A stretch of DNA of 54,624 nt from Microvirga lupini (GTDB lineage: Bacteria > Pseudomonadota > Alphaproteobacteria > Rhizobiales > Beijerinckiaceae). Below, in pieces: positions 25,786-34,438 of this stretch. The stretch spans positions 515,740 through 570,363 of the forward strand of contig KI912045.1 of the NCBI GenBank assembly GCA_000517005.1. The letters run 5' to 3'. Each line of letters opens with the position of its first letter. Position 1 is the first letter of the stretch. Below the pieces are notes generated by a model. That model was given only the letters and a program-made list of their open reading frames with translations, had not been told where the DNA came from and ran no database searches. Both the position numbers and the translations under genes were made by a program.

Positions 25786-26994
25786 ATGCAGCGCTTAGGG
25801 CAAATGATTCGCCAACTGGCTCATTACCGCCGTCAATGGGAAACCGTGATGAAGGCATCGAGCGCGACATCCGCCGCGTTCGAGGCACCATTGGCACCAA
25901 GTAAGCTGACGGAAGTCTCCGGCTTTGGCTCCAATCCCGGTAATCTCCGGATGCTGACTTACGTTCCGGAAAGACTTCCACCCTCTCCCGCTCTCGTCGT
26001 TGTCCTGCATGGCTGCACGCAGACGGCCTCTGGCTACGATCACGGCTCGGGCTGGTCGGCGCTCGCCGATCGCTATGGTTTCGTTCTGCTCTATGCGGAG
26101 CAGCAGGAGGCCAACAACCCGAAGCGCTGCTTCAACTGGTTTCAGCTTGGCGACATCGAGCGCAACCGCGGCGAGGCTCACTCGATCCGGCAGATGATCG
26201 AGCATGCCGTTCAGCGGTATGACGTGGATCGCAGCCGTGTCTTCGTCACCGGCCTCTCGGCTGGTGGCGCGATGACCTCGACCATGCTCGCGACCTATCC
26301 GGAGGTCTTCGCCGGCGGGGCCATTATTGCAGGCCTTCCCTATCGCTGCGCGACCAGCGTTCCGGAAGCCTTCGAATGCATGTTCCAGGGACAGACGCGC
26401 TTGGCAGAAGACTGGGGCGATCTCGTGCGAAGAGCCTCATCCCACAAGGGACCTTGGCCCAAAGTCTCCGTCTGGCATGGCAGCGCCGATGCGACGGTCA
26501 AACCCATGAATGCCGGCGAGCTCATCAAGCAATGGACGAATGTTCATGGTCTTCCTGCAAACCCGAGCCGCAGCGACATCGTGGACGGCTATCCCAGGCG
26601 TGCCTGGAGCGATGCGGCAGGGGACGAGATCATCGAGGAATATGTCATCACCGGCATGGCGCATGGGACGCCCCTGGCCATCGGCAACGATGAGAACAGC
26701 TACGGAGCGGCAGGTCCCTTCCTTCTCGATGTCGGCATCTCATCGAGCTACCGGATTGCGAGATTCTGGGGACTGACAGAACCTTCGGAAAGGAAGGATT
26801 GGAGCGAACCTGCCCCTAAGAGCATTCCGCAAGTCCTGGAACCAGCCGCTCCCCCTTCTCCGCCTGCGGCGGAAGTACCGAAGGCGGAGTCCACTGCGCA
26901 TAAGCCGCAGCAGAGCCGACAGGCGGCCTCGTCACCTCTGGATATCGGTTCGGTGATCACGAAGGCACTCAAGGCGGCAGGTCTCATGAAGTGA
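25786..26994 (+). CDS. PHB depolymerase family esterase (LpqC-like)
   Basis: The 402-residue protein is an alpha/beta hydrolase of the extracellular PHB-depolymerase/LpqC family. The oxyanion stretch is VVVLHGCTQTASGYD near residue 71-85, the nucleophile is Ser158 in VTGLSAGGAM, and later conserved parts are WHGSADATV near 226 (Asp) and GMAHGTPL near 290 (His). There is no clear signal peptide: the first 35 residues are basic and polar (RLGQMIRQLAHYRRQW), so the enzyme may be intracellular or leave by another route. Residues about 340-385 form a proline/alanine-rich linker before a short helical end. It could hydrolyse PHB oligomers or other esters. It converges on the DUF1194 gene with only 16 bases between. 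Confidence 0.88.
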   Translation: MQRLGQMIRQLAHYRRQWETVMKASSATSAAFEAPLAPSKLTEVSGFGSNPGNLRMLTYVPERLPPSPALVVVLHGCTQTASGYDHGSGWSALADRYGFVLLYAEQQEANNPKRCFNWFQLGDIERNRGEAHSIRQMIEHAVQRYDVDRSRVFVTGLSAGGAMTSTMLATYPEVFAGGAIIAGLPYRCATSVPEAFECMFQGQTRLAEDWGDLVRRASSHKGPWPKVSVWHGSADATVKPMNAGELIKQWTNVHGLPANPSRSDIVDGYPRRAWSDAAGDEIIEEYVITGMAHGTPLAIGNDENSYGAAGPFLLDVGISSSYRIARFWGLTEPSERKDWSEPAPKSIPQVLEPAAPPSPPAAEVPKAESTAHKPQQSRQAASSPLDIGSVITKALKAAGLMK

Positions 26995-27010
26995 GTGCCT
27001 CTCGCGACGC

Positions 27011-27823
27011 TTAAGGCTTCTTCTCCTGGCTGAGAAGATCCTCCTGCTTGCGCCTTTCGCCCGTGATGCAGTTCATGCTCCCCTGCTGGACCGGAATGAT
27101 CAGGGGCTCCTTGTCGCCAATACCCGCAATCTCGCGCATGATCTTCGTTCGGACGACCATGGCGAATTGTTCGGGATCGTGCAGAGGCAGCACGAAGGAA
27201 CCGACACCGCCGATGACGCATTCCCTGAAGTAGAGATCCAGATCCTCCAGCTCCGTGCTGCCCGAGGTTCGTCGGAACATGATCGGCAGACCGTTGATGA
27301 TGATGCCGTCCGCAATGGCCTCATCGCGCGCATAGGCGACGTGGCGGCCATCATTGTTGGGGCCGTCTCCCGATATGTCGATGACACGGCGGACAGGGGA
27401 TCCGCCCAATTGCTCGAAGAGTTTACGGCTGTAGTCGATGATGCCGGAAATCGATGTCATGCCCGCTTGGCGGATGGGCTGATAGGCAAGCTGATTGGAA
27501 AACGACACCGCCTTTTCAGGGCTGTCGATAATCGTCCAGGGCACAATGACCCTTTGATCCTTTACACCTGACCATTCCACATAGGTCACGGCAATTCGTC
27601 CATTCGGCCCGTTTTCGATGGCTTCATGGACGAGGGATGAGTGGAAGGCATTGATAAAGCCTTCGCGCTGAAGGCCCTGTTCCTCGCTTTCCATGGAGGA
27701 CGATACATCGACGGCAATGACGAGGGCGACATCGAGCTGGGTTTCCGGGACGCTGGGACCGCCTGCAAGAACATCGCCGGCCAGCAGAAAAAACGCGAGA
27801 GCACTCAGGAACCTATTCGCCAT
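27011..27823 (-). CDS. DUF1194 protein with von Willebrand A-like domain
   Basis: The 270-residue protein starts with a signal peptide (ANRFLSALAFFLLAGDVLAGG, cut near residue 21) and carries a von Willebrand factor A-like fold of the DUF1194 family. The metal-binding MIDAS motif DxSxS is present as DVSSSM near residue 40, with a conserved DISGDGPNN near 148, which in this family supplies further metal ligands. It would be periplasmic or secreted and bind a divalent metal and probably a protein partner. I use the ATG at 27821-27823, because GGAGG stands five bases upstream; a GTG six bases earlier is possible. The role of the family is not known. Confidence 0.88.
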   Translation of the reverse strand: MANRFLSALAFFLLAGDVLAGGPSVPETQLDVALVIAVDVSSSMESEEQGLQREGFINAFHSSLVHEAIENGPNGRIAVTYVEWSGVKDQRVIVPWTIIDSPEKAVSFSNQLAYQPIRQAGMTSISGIIDYSRKLFEQLGGSPVRRVIDISGDGPNNDGRHVAYARDEAIADGIIINGLPIMFRRTSGSTELEDLDLYFRECVIGGVGSFVLPLHDPEQFAMVVRTKIMREIAGIGDKEPLIIPVQQGSMNCITGERRKQEDLLSQEKKP

Positions 27824-28081
27824 GACCACCTCCGCTCCCAGCCCCGATACATCGACCGCTGCTAAGATTAGTGTCTGTCAACGCTCCAATCGGGCATTTG
27901 ATGCGTGAGGCCAGCCGCTTCTGATCCTGCTGCGGCGATTGGCTCCAAAGGGGCTAGGAACCAGCCAAATTGGAAAAAATCCGGCTGAGGGAAACGTAAC
28001 ACAATCCACTCTCTATACGCAGAGCAGACAGGGGGTGGGCGTTTCGAGTAAAGATTTATTACGCTACGCAAGGGGCACACA

Positions 28082-28321
28082 ATGAAACCGGATATGGATC
28101 TGATCGGCGCTCTCACCAGCTTCTCCGTCGGCACTCTCGATGGTCGCGATGCGATGATGGTGATCGAACTCGCGACTACTCCTGAGGAATACGAGCGCGG
28201 CATCCGCCGCCAGATGCCCGCCGCCATGACGCCCGAGCATGCTCGGGAACTCGGCGAGGCGCTGCTGCTCGCAGCCAAGGCTGCCCAGATGGGCGAGGCT
28301 CCGAGCTACGCCTTCAACTGA
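28082..28321 (+). CDS. Small conserved hypothetical protein
   Basis: I do not recognise this 79-residue protein. It opens with a short beta-like part (LIGALTSFSVGTLDGRDAMMVIELATT), which looks like a small strand-turn-strand unit, and continues with two helices (PEEYERGIRRQM and TPEHARELGEALLLAAKAAQ). No signal or membrane segment. The ATG is preceded by AAGGGG at good spacing, which supports translation. It stands alone between the DUF1194 gene and the extensin-like gene, whose repaired reading frame ends 40 bases beyond its stop. Confidence 0.6.
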   Translation: MKPDMDLIGALTSFSVGTLDGRDAMMVIELATTPEEYERGIRRQMPAAMTPEHARELGEALLLAAKAAQMGEAPSYAFN

Positions 28322-28361
28322 TTGATGTTTCCGTTCACATGCCGTGGTTCAGTCGGCTCCC

Positions 28362-29112
28362 TCATCGACAGGCCCGATAAGAGCCCATATCGAGATGGAA
28401 ATGATCGTGGTGAGCCTCGTTGTAGTCGGGGCTGAGCACGACATCGAAGAAGTCGCATGCTCCGTTCCTTAGGGTGCGGAGGAACACCGATCGGCGGGCG
28501 CTGCCCCCCGCCCAACTCGTTCTGCACCGTGATCTGCTGCCCATCTGCCAGAACAAAACCTGCAATATCGATGGCATTGGCCGTCGCATGTTCGCTGCGC
28601 CGACCGCCCGCACGGTGATTGACATTGCGGCAGGCATAAGTGCCGAAATGCGTGACCCGCACCACGTCCTGCCCGAAATGCTGGCGGGCCGCCGGACGCA
28701 GGACGTGCGTCTCGAACAGAGCCCAGGCCACTGCGAGTGAGCAGGTGGCCGTAAACTCCCGGCTCAAGCTGATCGAGGACCGCGACACTTCGACGGCATC
28801 GGTCAGACCGCATCCCTGCTCCATATGCCGATCCGGCACCGACCTGTGCGAGACCGCTGAATCCGCCAGAACCTTGCGGCATTGCCTCCCGTCCCGCTCA
28901 AGACGAGCGAGCTTGAAGCGCGTCAGCCAGCTGACATCATCGGCAATGCGCAATGGCGTGAAGGGATTGAGGCGGTTAGGGATTGCAATGACCTGTCCCC
29001 AGATCAGCCCGGCAAGGATTACAAGGCCCAGCAGGCTCGAAATAGCCAGTCGTCCGAGGATGACCGGAACAATCCTGGAGCGGCGCGGCGGTTGGGGCTG
29101 ATCGATCTGCAC
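28362..29112 (-). pseudogene. Extensin-like C-terminal family protein, frameshifted
   Basis: The N-terminal 200 residues read in one frame: a membrane anchor near 15-40 and the extensin-like domain, with GCGLTDAVEVSRSSISLS, HFGTYACRNVN and ATANAIDIAGFVLADG. After VQNELGGG the frame continues as unrelated residues to a stop at 28306. The proper C-terminus, FLRTLRNGACDFFDVVLSP then YNEAHHDHFHLDMGSYRACR, lies in the next frame and stops at 28362. Removing one G from the run of six at 28504-28509 (C on the plus strand) joins the two smoothly. The HHDHFHLD metal-site motif is therefore lost from the encoded protein unless the frame shifts. It is either a true inactivation, a phase-variable tract or an assembly error. 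Start: GTG at 29110-29112, with AAAGG upstream. Confidence 0.85.
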
Positions 29113-29192
29113 ACCTTTGTTCTAGAGCATCAACCCTAAAAGGAGAGCCGATTTTGGCCTGGTGCTTTAGGACAGTGCCTTTCCCTCAACAA

Positions 29193-29225
29193 AAAGAGCA
29201 AGACAGGTGACCTGTCTTGCTCTTT
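29193..29225 (-). terminator. Rho-independent terminator of the HU gene
   Basis: A 15-base stem pairs AAAGAGCAAGACAGG (29193-29207) with CCTGTCTTGCTCTTT (29211-29225) around a 3-base loop, and the minus strand continues with a T-run. It begins 68 bases past the HU stop codon. Confidence 0.8.
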
Positions 29226-29293
29226 CCATAGAGCTGGCTGCCCGATCGGCTGGGATATGCGCGAGGCGCTTTCCAGCTTGCTGGAAGCCAGGA

Positions 29294-29749
29294 TTAGATG
29301 GCTTCCTTGAGATCCTTGGCAGCGCGGAAGGCGATCTTCTTCGAAGCCTTGATCTTCACGGGCTCGCCGGTCTGCGGGTTGCGACCCATGCGGGCGGCGC
29401 GCTTGCGCACCTGCAGAATGCCGAGGCCGGTCAGGCGAATCTTGTCGCCCTTCTTCAGGCTCTTGGCGATCATCTCGACCACCTGGGTCATCATCTCGTT
29501 AGCTTGGCGCTTGGGAAGCTCGTGCAGCTCGGAGAGCTTCTCGGCGATGTGGCGCAGCGTCAGGATCGGGGACGATGCCGAGGAGGAAGCCTTCGCAACC
29601 TTCTTCACAGACGCTTTCTTCGCCGGCGCCTTGCTAGCAGCCTGCGCAGGCGCCTTGGCAGCCTTCGACGATGCCTTTGCTGCAGCCTTAGGCGCCGCAG
29701 CCTTCTTGGCCGGGGCCTTCTTGGAAACTTTGGTTGCAGTCTTGGCCAT
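29294..29749 (-). CDS. HU family DNA-binding protein with lysine/alanine-rich N-terminal tail
   Basis: The 151-residue protein joins a basic, low-complexity tail to an HU/IHF domain. Residues 1 to about 62 are Lys, Ala and Pro repeats of the kind AKKAAAPKAAAKASSKAAK, like the tail of histone H1. Residues 63-151 are the HU fold: LTLRHIAEKLSELHELPKR, then KKGDKIRLTGLGILQVRKR and the arm RMGRNPQTGEPVKIKASKK, with the conserved GRNPxTG turn. The tail probably adds nonspecific DNA binding and helps compact the nucleoid; in actinobacterial HupB and other HU variants such tails sit at the other end. The ATG at 29747-29749 is preferred: AAGGAGTTTCTG precedes it. An upstream in-frame start would add 22 residues unlike the family. 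A strong terminator follows the gene. Confidence 0.93.
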   Translation of the reverse strand: MAKTATKVSKKAPAKKAAAPKAAAKASSKAAKAPAQAASKAPAKKASVKKVAKASSSASSPILTLRHIAEKLSELHELPKRQANEMMTQVVEMIAKSLKKGDKIRLTGLGILQVRKRAARMGRNPQTGEPVKIKASKKIAFRAAKDLKEAI

Positions 29750-30163
29750 CAGAAACTCCTTCTTGTAGATGGTGAATGCGTAAGACAGCAGAATCTCAAT
29801 AACGCTTTCAGCCAAGAATTAAAGATGGCAAAGCTAGCTTTCCGCATAATAGTAAGGGTTACTTGTCGATTTCTCGTCAATGAAGGCCTGAATGCTGGTC
29901 CCAATCCCTTGAACTGCGCCCTCCATCGGAACCCTGAATGGGGCGCAAGACGGCTTGAATTCAAAGAGACACCGTTGGCAGAAGCTCTTTTGAAGCTCGT
30001 TCGCGAGTGAGCCCGCGATCGCATGATCTCTCGGGCCACTTGGGGGCTAGACATCCGTGGATAATTTGATGTCACTTCCCCTGTCGCAAAATCGCGGTAT
30101 TGCAGTTATTGGATCGACAAAGAACTTAAGATCACCAGATTCGGGAAACGCCACGGGGAAAGC
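29750..30163. other. Divergent promoter region between HU and sugar kinase genes
   Basis: No gene is supported in these 414 bases. They hold the leaders of the HU gene (minus) and the sugar kinase gene (plus). A perfect 12-base palindrome AAAGCTAGCTTT lies at 29830-29841. On the minus strand TTGACG at 29875-29880 is a fair -35 match, followed about 19 bases later by TTACTATTAT, a weak -10 candidate for the HU promoter. Stop codons interrupt every frame that I examined. Confidence 0.4.
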
Positions 30164-31060
30164 ATGACAAGGGTCGCCTGCATCGGAGAATGCATGATCG
30201 AGCTTCGGGAGGAGGCCGATGGCCGGTTGTCCCGCGGTTATGGCGGCGATACGTTCAACACCGCCGTCTATCTGGCCCGCCTCGGAACTCAGACCGATTA
30301 CATTACTGCACTCGGAGACGACAGCTGGAGCGATGAGCTGATCGCCGCCTGGAACAAGGAAGGCGTTGGGACGCAACGGGTGCTGCGCCTACCCGGGCGT
30401 CTTCCGGGGCTCTACATCATCCAGACGGATCCGAAGGGCGAACGCCGGTTCTCCTACTGGCGCGAGACTGCGGCCGCGCGCTTGCTGTTCCAGGCGCCGG
30501 AGGCCGAGAGGATCATCGAAACCATCGGCACATACGATCTTGTCTATCTCTCAGGAATCTCCCTCTCCCTCTACGGAGAGGATGGACGGAAGCGCCTGTT
30601 TGCCGTCCTTCGAGACGCGCGCGCCAAAGGCAGGCGCGTGGCCTTCGACACGAATTTCCGCCCGCGCGGTTGGCCTGATCTGGAAATCGCGCGGGCTGCC
30701 TTCCGCGAGGCTTTCGAGTGTGCCGACATCATCCTCGCCTCGACGGAAGACCTCGATCTTCTCTTCGGCAGCAATGGTGTGGAGGAATTGCTGACCTTCT
30801 CCGGCCGGGCCGAGATCGTTCTCAAATATCCCGACCTGACCTGCCGCGTGCTGTCGCAAGGTGAAGACATCGTCGTGCCGGGCAAGCCTGCGGAGGATGT
30901 CGTCGACACCACGGCGGCTGGCGACAGCTTCGCTGCAGCCTATCTCGACGCGCGCCTGTCCGGAGAACCCCCTCAATCCGCTGCGGCAGCCGGGCATCGC
31001 CTCGCTGGTCAGGTCGTGCGCTATCGCGGCGCGATCATTCCGCGCGAGGCGATGCCATAA
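30164..31060 (+). CDS. kdgK: 2-dehydro-3-deoxygluconokinase-type sugar kinase (PfkB family)
   Basis: The 298-residue cytoplasmic kinase belongs to the PfkB/ribokinase family. It probably phosphorylates 2-keto-3-deoxygluconate to KDPG; the KDPG aldolase gene follows 30 bases later, which strongly supports this. The N-terminus TRVACIGECMIELREE and GGDTFNTAVYLARLG near residue 28 hold the substrate loop, and DTTAAGDSFAAAYLDARL near 246 is the second PfkB signature with the catalytic Asp. FDTNFRPRGWPD near 163 is typical of KDG kinases. The ATG at 30164 has GGGGAA upstream. This gives the lower half of a KDG route from uronates or other acids; no dehydratase is encoded in the window. Confidence 0.9.
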   Translation: MTRVACIGECMIELREEADGRLSRGYGGDTFNTAVYLARLGTQTDYITALGDDSWSDELIAAWNKEGVGTQRVLRLPGRLPGLYIIQTDPKGERRFSYWRETAAARLLFQAPEAERIIETIGTYDLVYLSGISLSLYGEDGRKRLFAVLRDARAKGRRVAFDTNFRPRGWPDLEIARAAFREAFECADIILASTEDLDLLFGSNGVEELLTFSGRAEIVLKYPDLTCRVLSQGEDIVVPGKPAEDVVDTTAAGDSFAAAYLDARLSGEPPQSAAAAGHRLAGQVVRYRGAIIPREAMP

Positions 31061-31090
31061 TTGCCAATCTCCATCCAAGGAGTTCCTCCC

Positions 31091-31756
31091 ATGCCTCAAG
31101 ACCAGAAGGACCTCGCCAGCTCCCGCGATAAGAAGCTGGCCGATCTCCTCCGCGCCGGCCCCATCGTTCCGGTCATCACGCTGGAGCGCGTGGAGGATGC
31201 GGTTCCCCTCGCGCGGGCTCTCGTGGCAGGCGGACTGCGCCTGCTGGAGATTACCCTGCGCACTCCTGCAGCCGTGGAATCCGCAGCCGCCATCATCCGG
31301 GAAGTGCCCGACGCCATCGTCGGCATCGGGACAGTCCTGACGCCTCAGGATCTGGAGCGCGCTCAGGCGCTCGGCGCACGCTATGCCTTGAGCCCCGGGG
31401 CCACACCGGATCTGCTCGAAGCGGCAAGTCAGAGCGAAATGCCGTTCATTCCCGGCATCGCCACTGCCTCCGAACTTATGGCGGCCCTCGCCCGCGGCTT
31501 CCAGACCGTCAAGTTCTTCCCGGCCGTTGCGTCTGGCGGCATTCCAGCGCTGAAGGCTCTCGCGGGCCCGTTCCCGCAGGCGCGTTTTTGCCCGACGGGC
31601 GGCATCGACGAGAAGAACGCCCGGGATTGGCTCGCTCTGTCGAACGTAGTGGCCGTCGGCGGCTCGTGGGTGTGCCAGAGTTCCGACATCCGCGCCCAGG
31701 CCTGGAGCGAGATCACGGCAAAGGCGCAGCGTGCCGTCATGTCCGTCAAGGAATGA
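31091..31756 (+). CDS. eda: KDPG aldolase (2-dehydro-3-deoxy-phosphogluconate aldolase)
   Basis: The 221-residue cytoplasmic class I aldolase splits KDPG into pyruvate and glyceraldehyde 3-phosphate (Entner-Doudoroff route). Family parts are PVITLERVEDAVPLARAL, LRLLEITLRTPAAVES with the catalytic Glu, VGIGTVLTPQDLERA, and TVKFFPAVASGG near residue 140, whose Lys forms the Schiff base; the C-terminus has CPTGGIDEKNARDWLAL. The ATG at 31091-31093 is preferred to a start 30 bases upstream, because AAGGAGTT lies just before it. It is 30 bases after the sugar kinase gene in the same operon, and a hairpin follows. Confidence 0.93.
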   Translation: MPQDQKDLASSRDKKLADLLRAGPIVPVITLERVEDAVPLARALVAGGLRLLEITLRTPAAVESAAAIIREVPDAIVGIGTVLTPQDLERAQALGARYALSPGATPDLLEAASQSEMPFIPGIATASELMAALARGFQTVKFFPAVASGGIPALKALAGPFPQARFCPTGGIDEKNARDWLALSNVVAVGGSWVCQSSDIRAQAWSEITAKAQRAVMSVKE

Positions 31757-31781
31757 TTCCATGTTCGGGCCACAGCCGCCC

Positions 31782-31814
31782 AGCCGCTGACATTTCGTAG
31801 GATTGTCAGCGGCT
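31782..31814 (+). terminator. Hairpin after eda
   Basis: Perfect 11-base arms AGCCGCTGACA (31782-31792) and TGTCAGCGGCT (31804-31814) around an 11-base loop, starting 26 bases past the eda stop codon. The following bases are TCCCCCTT, so the T-run is poor, but position fits the end of the kdgK-eda transcript. Confidence 0.6.
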
Positions 31815-31854
31815 TCCCCCTTGGAGATACTCTTCATCAAGGGGAGGAATCGCT

Positions 31855-33495
31855 TTGGCTTCGACGATCTACGATACGAATCTCGACAAGAACCCGGCGA
31901 ATTTTCAGCCGCTGACACCCCTCTCTTTCCTGGAGCGGGCGGCGAGCGTTCACCCCAGCCGCACGGCCTTGATCCACGGTTCCCTGAAGCGAAACTATCA
32001 GGATCTTTATGCCCGGTCCCGGCAGCTCGCCTCGGCTCTCGCCCGGCTCGGCATCGGGCGCGGCGACACGGTATCAGTCATGCTGCCCAACACACCCGCC
32101 ATGCTCGAATGCCATTACGGCGTCCCCATGGCGGGTGCGGTGCTCAACACGCTGAACACCCGCCTCGATGCCAAGATCATCGCCTTTTCCCTCGAGCACA
32201 GCGAAGCCAAGGTGCTGATCACTGATCGGGAATTTTCGGCCACCATCAAGGCCGCCCTTGAGCTGTCCTCGGTCAAACCCCTCGTCATCGATTACGACGA
32301 TCCGGAATTCACCGGTCCAGGCGAGCGCCTGGGAACCATGGAATATGAGGAATTCCTTACCGAGGGCGATCCCGGCTTCGCCTGGAGCCCGCCACAGGAC
32401 GAGTGGGATGCGATCACCCTGAACTACACCTCCGGCACCACGGGCGATCCGAAAGGCGTCGTCTATCACCACCGCGGTGCCTATCTGCTCGCCATGGGCA
32501 ACATTCTCACCGCCGGCATGGGACAGCACCCGGTCTATCTGTGGACGCTTCCCATGTTCCACTGCAACGGCTGGTGCTTCCCCTGGTCGCTCTCCATCGT
32601 GGCGGGCACCCATATTTGCCTGCGCGCCGTGCGGGCAAAGCCCATGTATGATGCTCTGGCAGATCACAAGGTCACGCATCTCTGCGGCGCACCCATCGTC
32701 ATGTCGACGCTGCTCAATGCGCCTGCCGCCGAAAAGCGCCCCCTGCCCCACACGGTCAAATTCATGACGGCAGCAGCCCCACCGCCGGAAGCGGTGCTCG
32801 CCGCGATGAAGGCGGCGGGCTTTGACGTGACGCATCTCTACGGCCTGACGGAGGTCTATGGGCCGGCGGTCGTCAACGAATGGCATGAGGAATGGGATGC
32901 GCTCGACTCGGGCGGCTATGCAGCGAAGAAGGCCCGGCAGGGCGTGCGCTATCCGGTGCTGGAAGCCCTCGACGTGCTCGATCCGGAAACCATGCAGCCG
33001 GTGCCTGCCGACGGGCAGACCCTCGGCGAGGTCATGTTCCGCGGCAATGTGGTCATGAAGGGCTATCTCAAGAATCCGTCCGGCACAGCGAAGGCCTTCG
33101 AGGGCGGCTGGTTCCATTCCGGCGATCTCGGCGTGAAGTATCCGGACGGCTATGTGCAGCTGAAGGACCGCTCGAAGGACATCATCATTTCCGGCGGCGA
33201 GAACATTTCCTCCATCGAAGTGGAGGATGCCCTCTATAAGCATCCGGCAATTCAGGCGGCAGCCGTCGTTGCGATGCCGGACGAGAAATGGGGCGAGACC
33301 CCCTGCGCCTTTGTGGAGCTGAAGCCCGATCAATCGGTCTCGGCGGAGGACATCGTCGCCTGGTGCCGACAGCATCTTGCTTCCTACAAATGCCCGCGTA
33401 CGGTGATCTTCACGGAGCTCCCGAAAACCTCCACGGGCAAGATCCAGAAGTTCCAGCTGCGCGAAATGGCACGGGCATATAAGGCGGCGGGTTGA
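31855..33495 (+). CDS. Acyl-CoA synthetase (AMP-binding, medium-chain type)
   Basis: The 546-residue cytoplasmic enzyme is of the AMP-forming acyl-CoA ligase (ANL) family. It forms an acyl-AMP, then an acyl-CoA. The phosphate loop is NYTSGTTGDPKGVVYHHRG near residue 188; GLTEVYGP near 332 binds the adenylate; SGDLGVKYPDGYVQLKDRSKD (spread over about 422-443) contains the ribose-binding Asp and the hinge; and KTSTGKIQKFQLR near the end holds the catalytic Lys. It resembles DmdB and other medium-chain or branched acyl-CoA ligases; the acid used is unknown. The start is a TTG at 31855-31857 with GGGAGGAA upstream. It converges on the enoyl-CoA hydratase gene with 15 bases between. Confidence 0.9.
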   Translation: MASTIYDTNLDKNPANFQPLTPLSFLERAASVHPSRTALIHGSLKRNYQDLYARSRQLASALARLGIGRGDTVSVMLPNTPAMLECHYGVPMAGAVLNTLNTRLDAKIIAFSLEHSEAKVLITDREFSATIKAALELSSVKPLVIDYDDPEFTGPGERLGTMEYEEFLTEGDPGFAWSPPQDEWDAITLNYTSGTTGDPKGVVYHHRGAYLLAMGNILTAGMGQHPVYLWTLPMFHCNGWCFPWSLSIVAGTHICLRAVRAKPMYDALADHKVTHLCGAPIVMSTLLNAPAAEKRPLPHTVKFMTAAAPPPEAVLAAMKAAGFDVTHLYGLTEVYGPAVVNEWHEEWDALDSGGYAAKKARQGVRYPVLEALDVLDPETMQPVPADGQTLGEVMFRGNVVMKGYLKNPSGTAKAFEGGWFHSGDLGVKYPDGYVQLKDRSKDIIISGGENISSIEVEDALYKHPAIQAAAVVAMPDEKWGETPCAFVELKPDQSVSAEDIVAWCRQHLASYKCPRTVIFTELPKTSTGKIQKFQLREMARAYKAAG

Positions 33496-33510
33496 GGAAG
33501 GAGTACCTGA

Positions 33511-34311
33511 TCAACGCCCTTTCCATACAGGTTTGCGCTTCTCGATGAAGGCATCAATACCTTCGGCGGCATCCTCCGCCATCATGTTGCATGCCATGAC
33601 GTTGCCCGCATAGGCATAGGCCGCTTCCAGGCTCATGGAGCGCTGGCGGCTGAACATGGCCTTCCCCGTGCGGACCGCCACCGGACTTTTCGCGCAGATT
33701 TCGGCCGTCAAAGCGGCAACGGCCCGGTCGAGTTCCGCATCCGGCGCCACCCTGTTGATGAGCCCGAAGGACAGGGCCTCGGCAGATGAGATGAACCGCC
33801 CTGTCACCAGCATGTCGAAGGCATGTTTGGGCGAGACATTGCGGGAGAGCGCCACGGCCGGCGTGGAACAGAACAGTCCCACATTGATGCCCGAAACCGC
33901 GAAGGTTGCGCTCTCGGCAGCCACCGCGAGATCGCAGGAGGCGACGAGCTGGCATCCGGCTGCCGTCGCCATGCCATGGACCCTTGCGATCACCGGAACC
34001 GGCAGATTGACGATGCCCTGCATGACCTGACTGCATTGTGCAAACAGCGTCTCGTAATAATCCTGACGCGGATTGGCACGCATCTGCTTGAGATCGTGCC
34101 CCGCACAAAAAGCCCTGCCGGAGGCGGCGAGGACAACGCAGCGGACCGCCTTATCCTCCTTCAGCTCATCGAGCGCCCCCTGAAGCGCCGTCAGCATTTC
34201 CTCGGACAGAGCGTTGAACTGGGCCGGACGGTTGAGGGTGAGCGTCGCCACCCCATCATGATCGTCCCGAAGCAAAATCGCCTCACCGGAAATGGCCTGC
34301 TGAGCACTCAT
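33511..34311 (-). CDS. Enoyl-CoA hydratase/isomerase family protein
   Basis: The 266-residue cytoplasmic protein is of the crotonase fold. LRDDHDGVATLTLNRPAQFNAL opens it; FCAGHDLKQM near residue 68 and the oxyanion-hole stretch MATAAGCQLVASCDLAVA near 112 are typical. The usual catalytic Glu positions are hard to place, so activity on enoyl-CoA is probable but not certain. The C-terminal stretch MAEDAAEGIDAFIEKRKPVWKGR is common to the family. I prefer the ATG at 34309-34311 because GGAGGAG lies seven bases upstream; ATG at 34315-34317 is too close. It converges on the acyl-CoA synthetase gene and diverges from the AhpD-like gene, suggesting a shared acyl-CoA breakdown theme. Confidence 0.88.
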   Translation of the reverse strand: MSAQQAISGEAILLRDDHDGVATLTLNRPAQFNALSEEMLTALQGALDELKEDKAVRCVVLAASGRAFCAGHDLKQMRANPRQDYYETLFAQCSQVMQGIVNLPVPVIARVHGMATAAGCQLVASCDLAVAAESATFAVSGINVGLFCSTPAVALSRNVSPKHAFDMLVTGRFISSAEALSFGLINRVAPDAELDRAVAALTAEICAKSPVAVRTGKAMFSRQRSMSLEAAYAYAGNVMACNMMAEDAAEGIDAFIEKRKPVWKGR

Positions 34312-34438
34312 GGACATTCTCCTCCGGATCGTTCCTTGCACGTTGTTTGGCGGATCCAACCTGAATAAGCTCGATCTGGCAATAAGACCCTTGAGGAACG
34401 CCACCTTTGCAAGGGTCCGACAAGGAAAGGTGTCCTTC

